NCBI GenBank assembly: GCA_036394995.1
Contig: DASWED010000012.1
Location: forward strand, 1-12,972
Length of the DNA: 12,972 bases
Reading direction: 5' to 3'
From: DASWED01 sp036394995
Lineage (GTDB): Bacteria; Actinomycetota; UBA4738; JACQTL01
How positions within the stretch are numbered: position 1 is the stretch's first letter; the number at the start of each line of letters is the position of its first letter. Below are positions 12,967-12,972 of the stretch, piece by piece. Made by a program: the position numbers and the translations under genes. The notes beneath the pieces were generated by a model. It saw nothing but the letters and a program-made list of their open reading frames with translations. It did no database searches and had not been told where the DNA came from.

Positions 12967-12972
12967 CGAAGG

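Noticed and set aside
1..12972. CRISPR array, insertion sequence, rRNA or prophage genes
   Set aside because: No regularly spaced repeats, transposase or integrase motifs, rRNA-like stretches or phage structural genes were seen on either strand.

Overview
The window is very GC-rich, with G or C at almost every third codon position in the real genes. Its families are typical of Actinomycetota: a 13E12/DUF222-type HNH protein, a zinc-ribbon plus class III cyclase plus STAND ATPase fusion, BTAD (SARP) and nSTAND1 remnants, DUF4242, and possible leaderless starts. A soil or aquatic high-GC actinobacterium fits best; no lower taxon can be read from the sequence.

Layout. 1-441 (+): the C-terminal end of an HNH endonuclease, entering from outside the window. 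588-3249 (-): a dienelactone-hydrolase-like enzyme followed by an exported CocE/NonD (S15) hydrolase. 3370-5313 (+): an S9 prolyl-oligopeptidase-like enzyme, divergent from that pair. 5317-5574 (+): a short coding-like stretch that changes frame and has no start. 5677-6045 (+): a glyoxalase/VOC protein. 6098-7838 (-): a two-gene operon with overlapping ends, an NADPH:quinone-oxidoreductase-like enzyme followed by a PEP mutase/isocitrate lyase family protein. 7998-9028: a gene graveyard with an FHA gene broken by one extra base and cut short, an nSTAND1 fragment, the N-terminus of a BTAD regulator lying tail to tail with that fragment, and a truncated XRE helix-turn-helix fragment. 9060-9626 (-): an OsmC family protein. 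9726-11939 (+): a cyclase/STAND ATPase fusion, divergent from osmC across a perfect 17-bp palindrome. 11946-12227 (-): a DUF4242 protein. 12401-12966 (-): an AbrB/MazE-like antitoxin overlapping a truncated Doc/Fic toxin.

How it fits together. Most intact genes are metabolic or detoxification housekeeping enzymes (serine hydrolases, VOC, oxidoreductase, OsmC). Signalling and defence-like genes (FHA, BTAD/nSTAND1, XRE, Doc/AbrB) are mostly broken, so the 8-9 kb region looks like decayed accessory DNA between conserved blocks. I do not see a convincing new multi-gene system. The strongest leads are the scrambled regulator remnants, the one-base FHA lesion, the frame-switching remnant near 5.4 kb, and two intergenic regions with operator-like inverted repeats.
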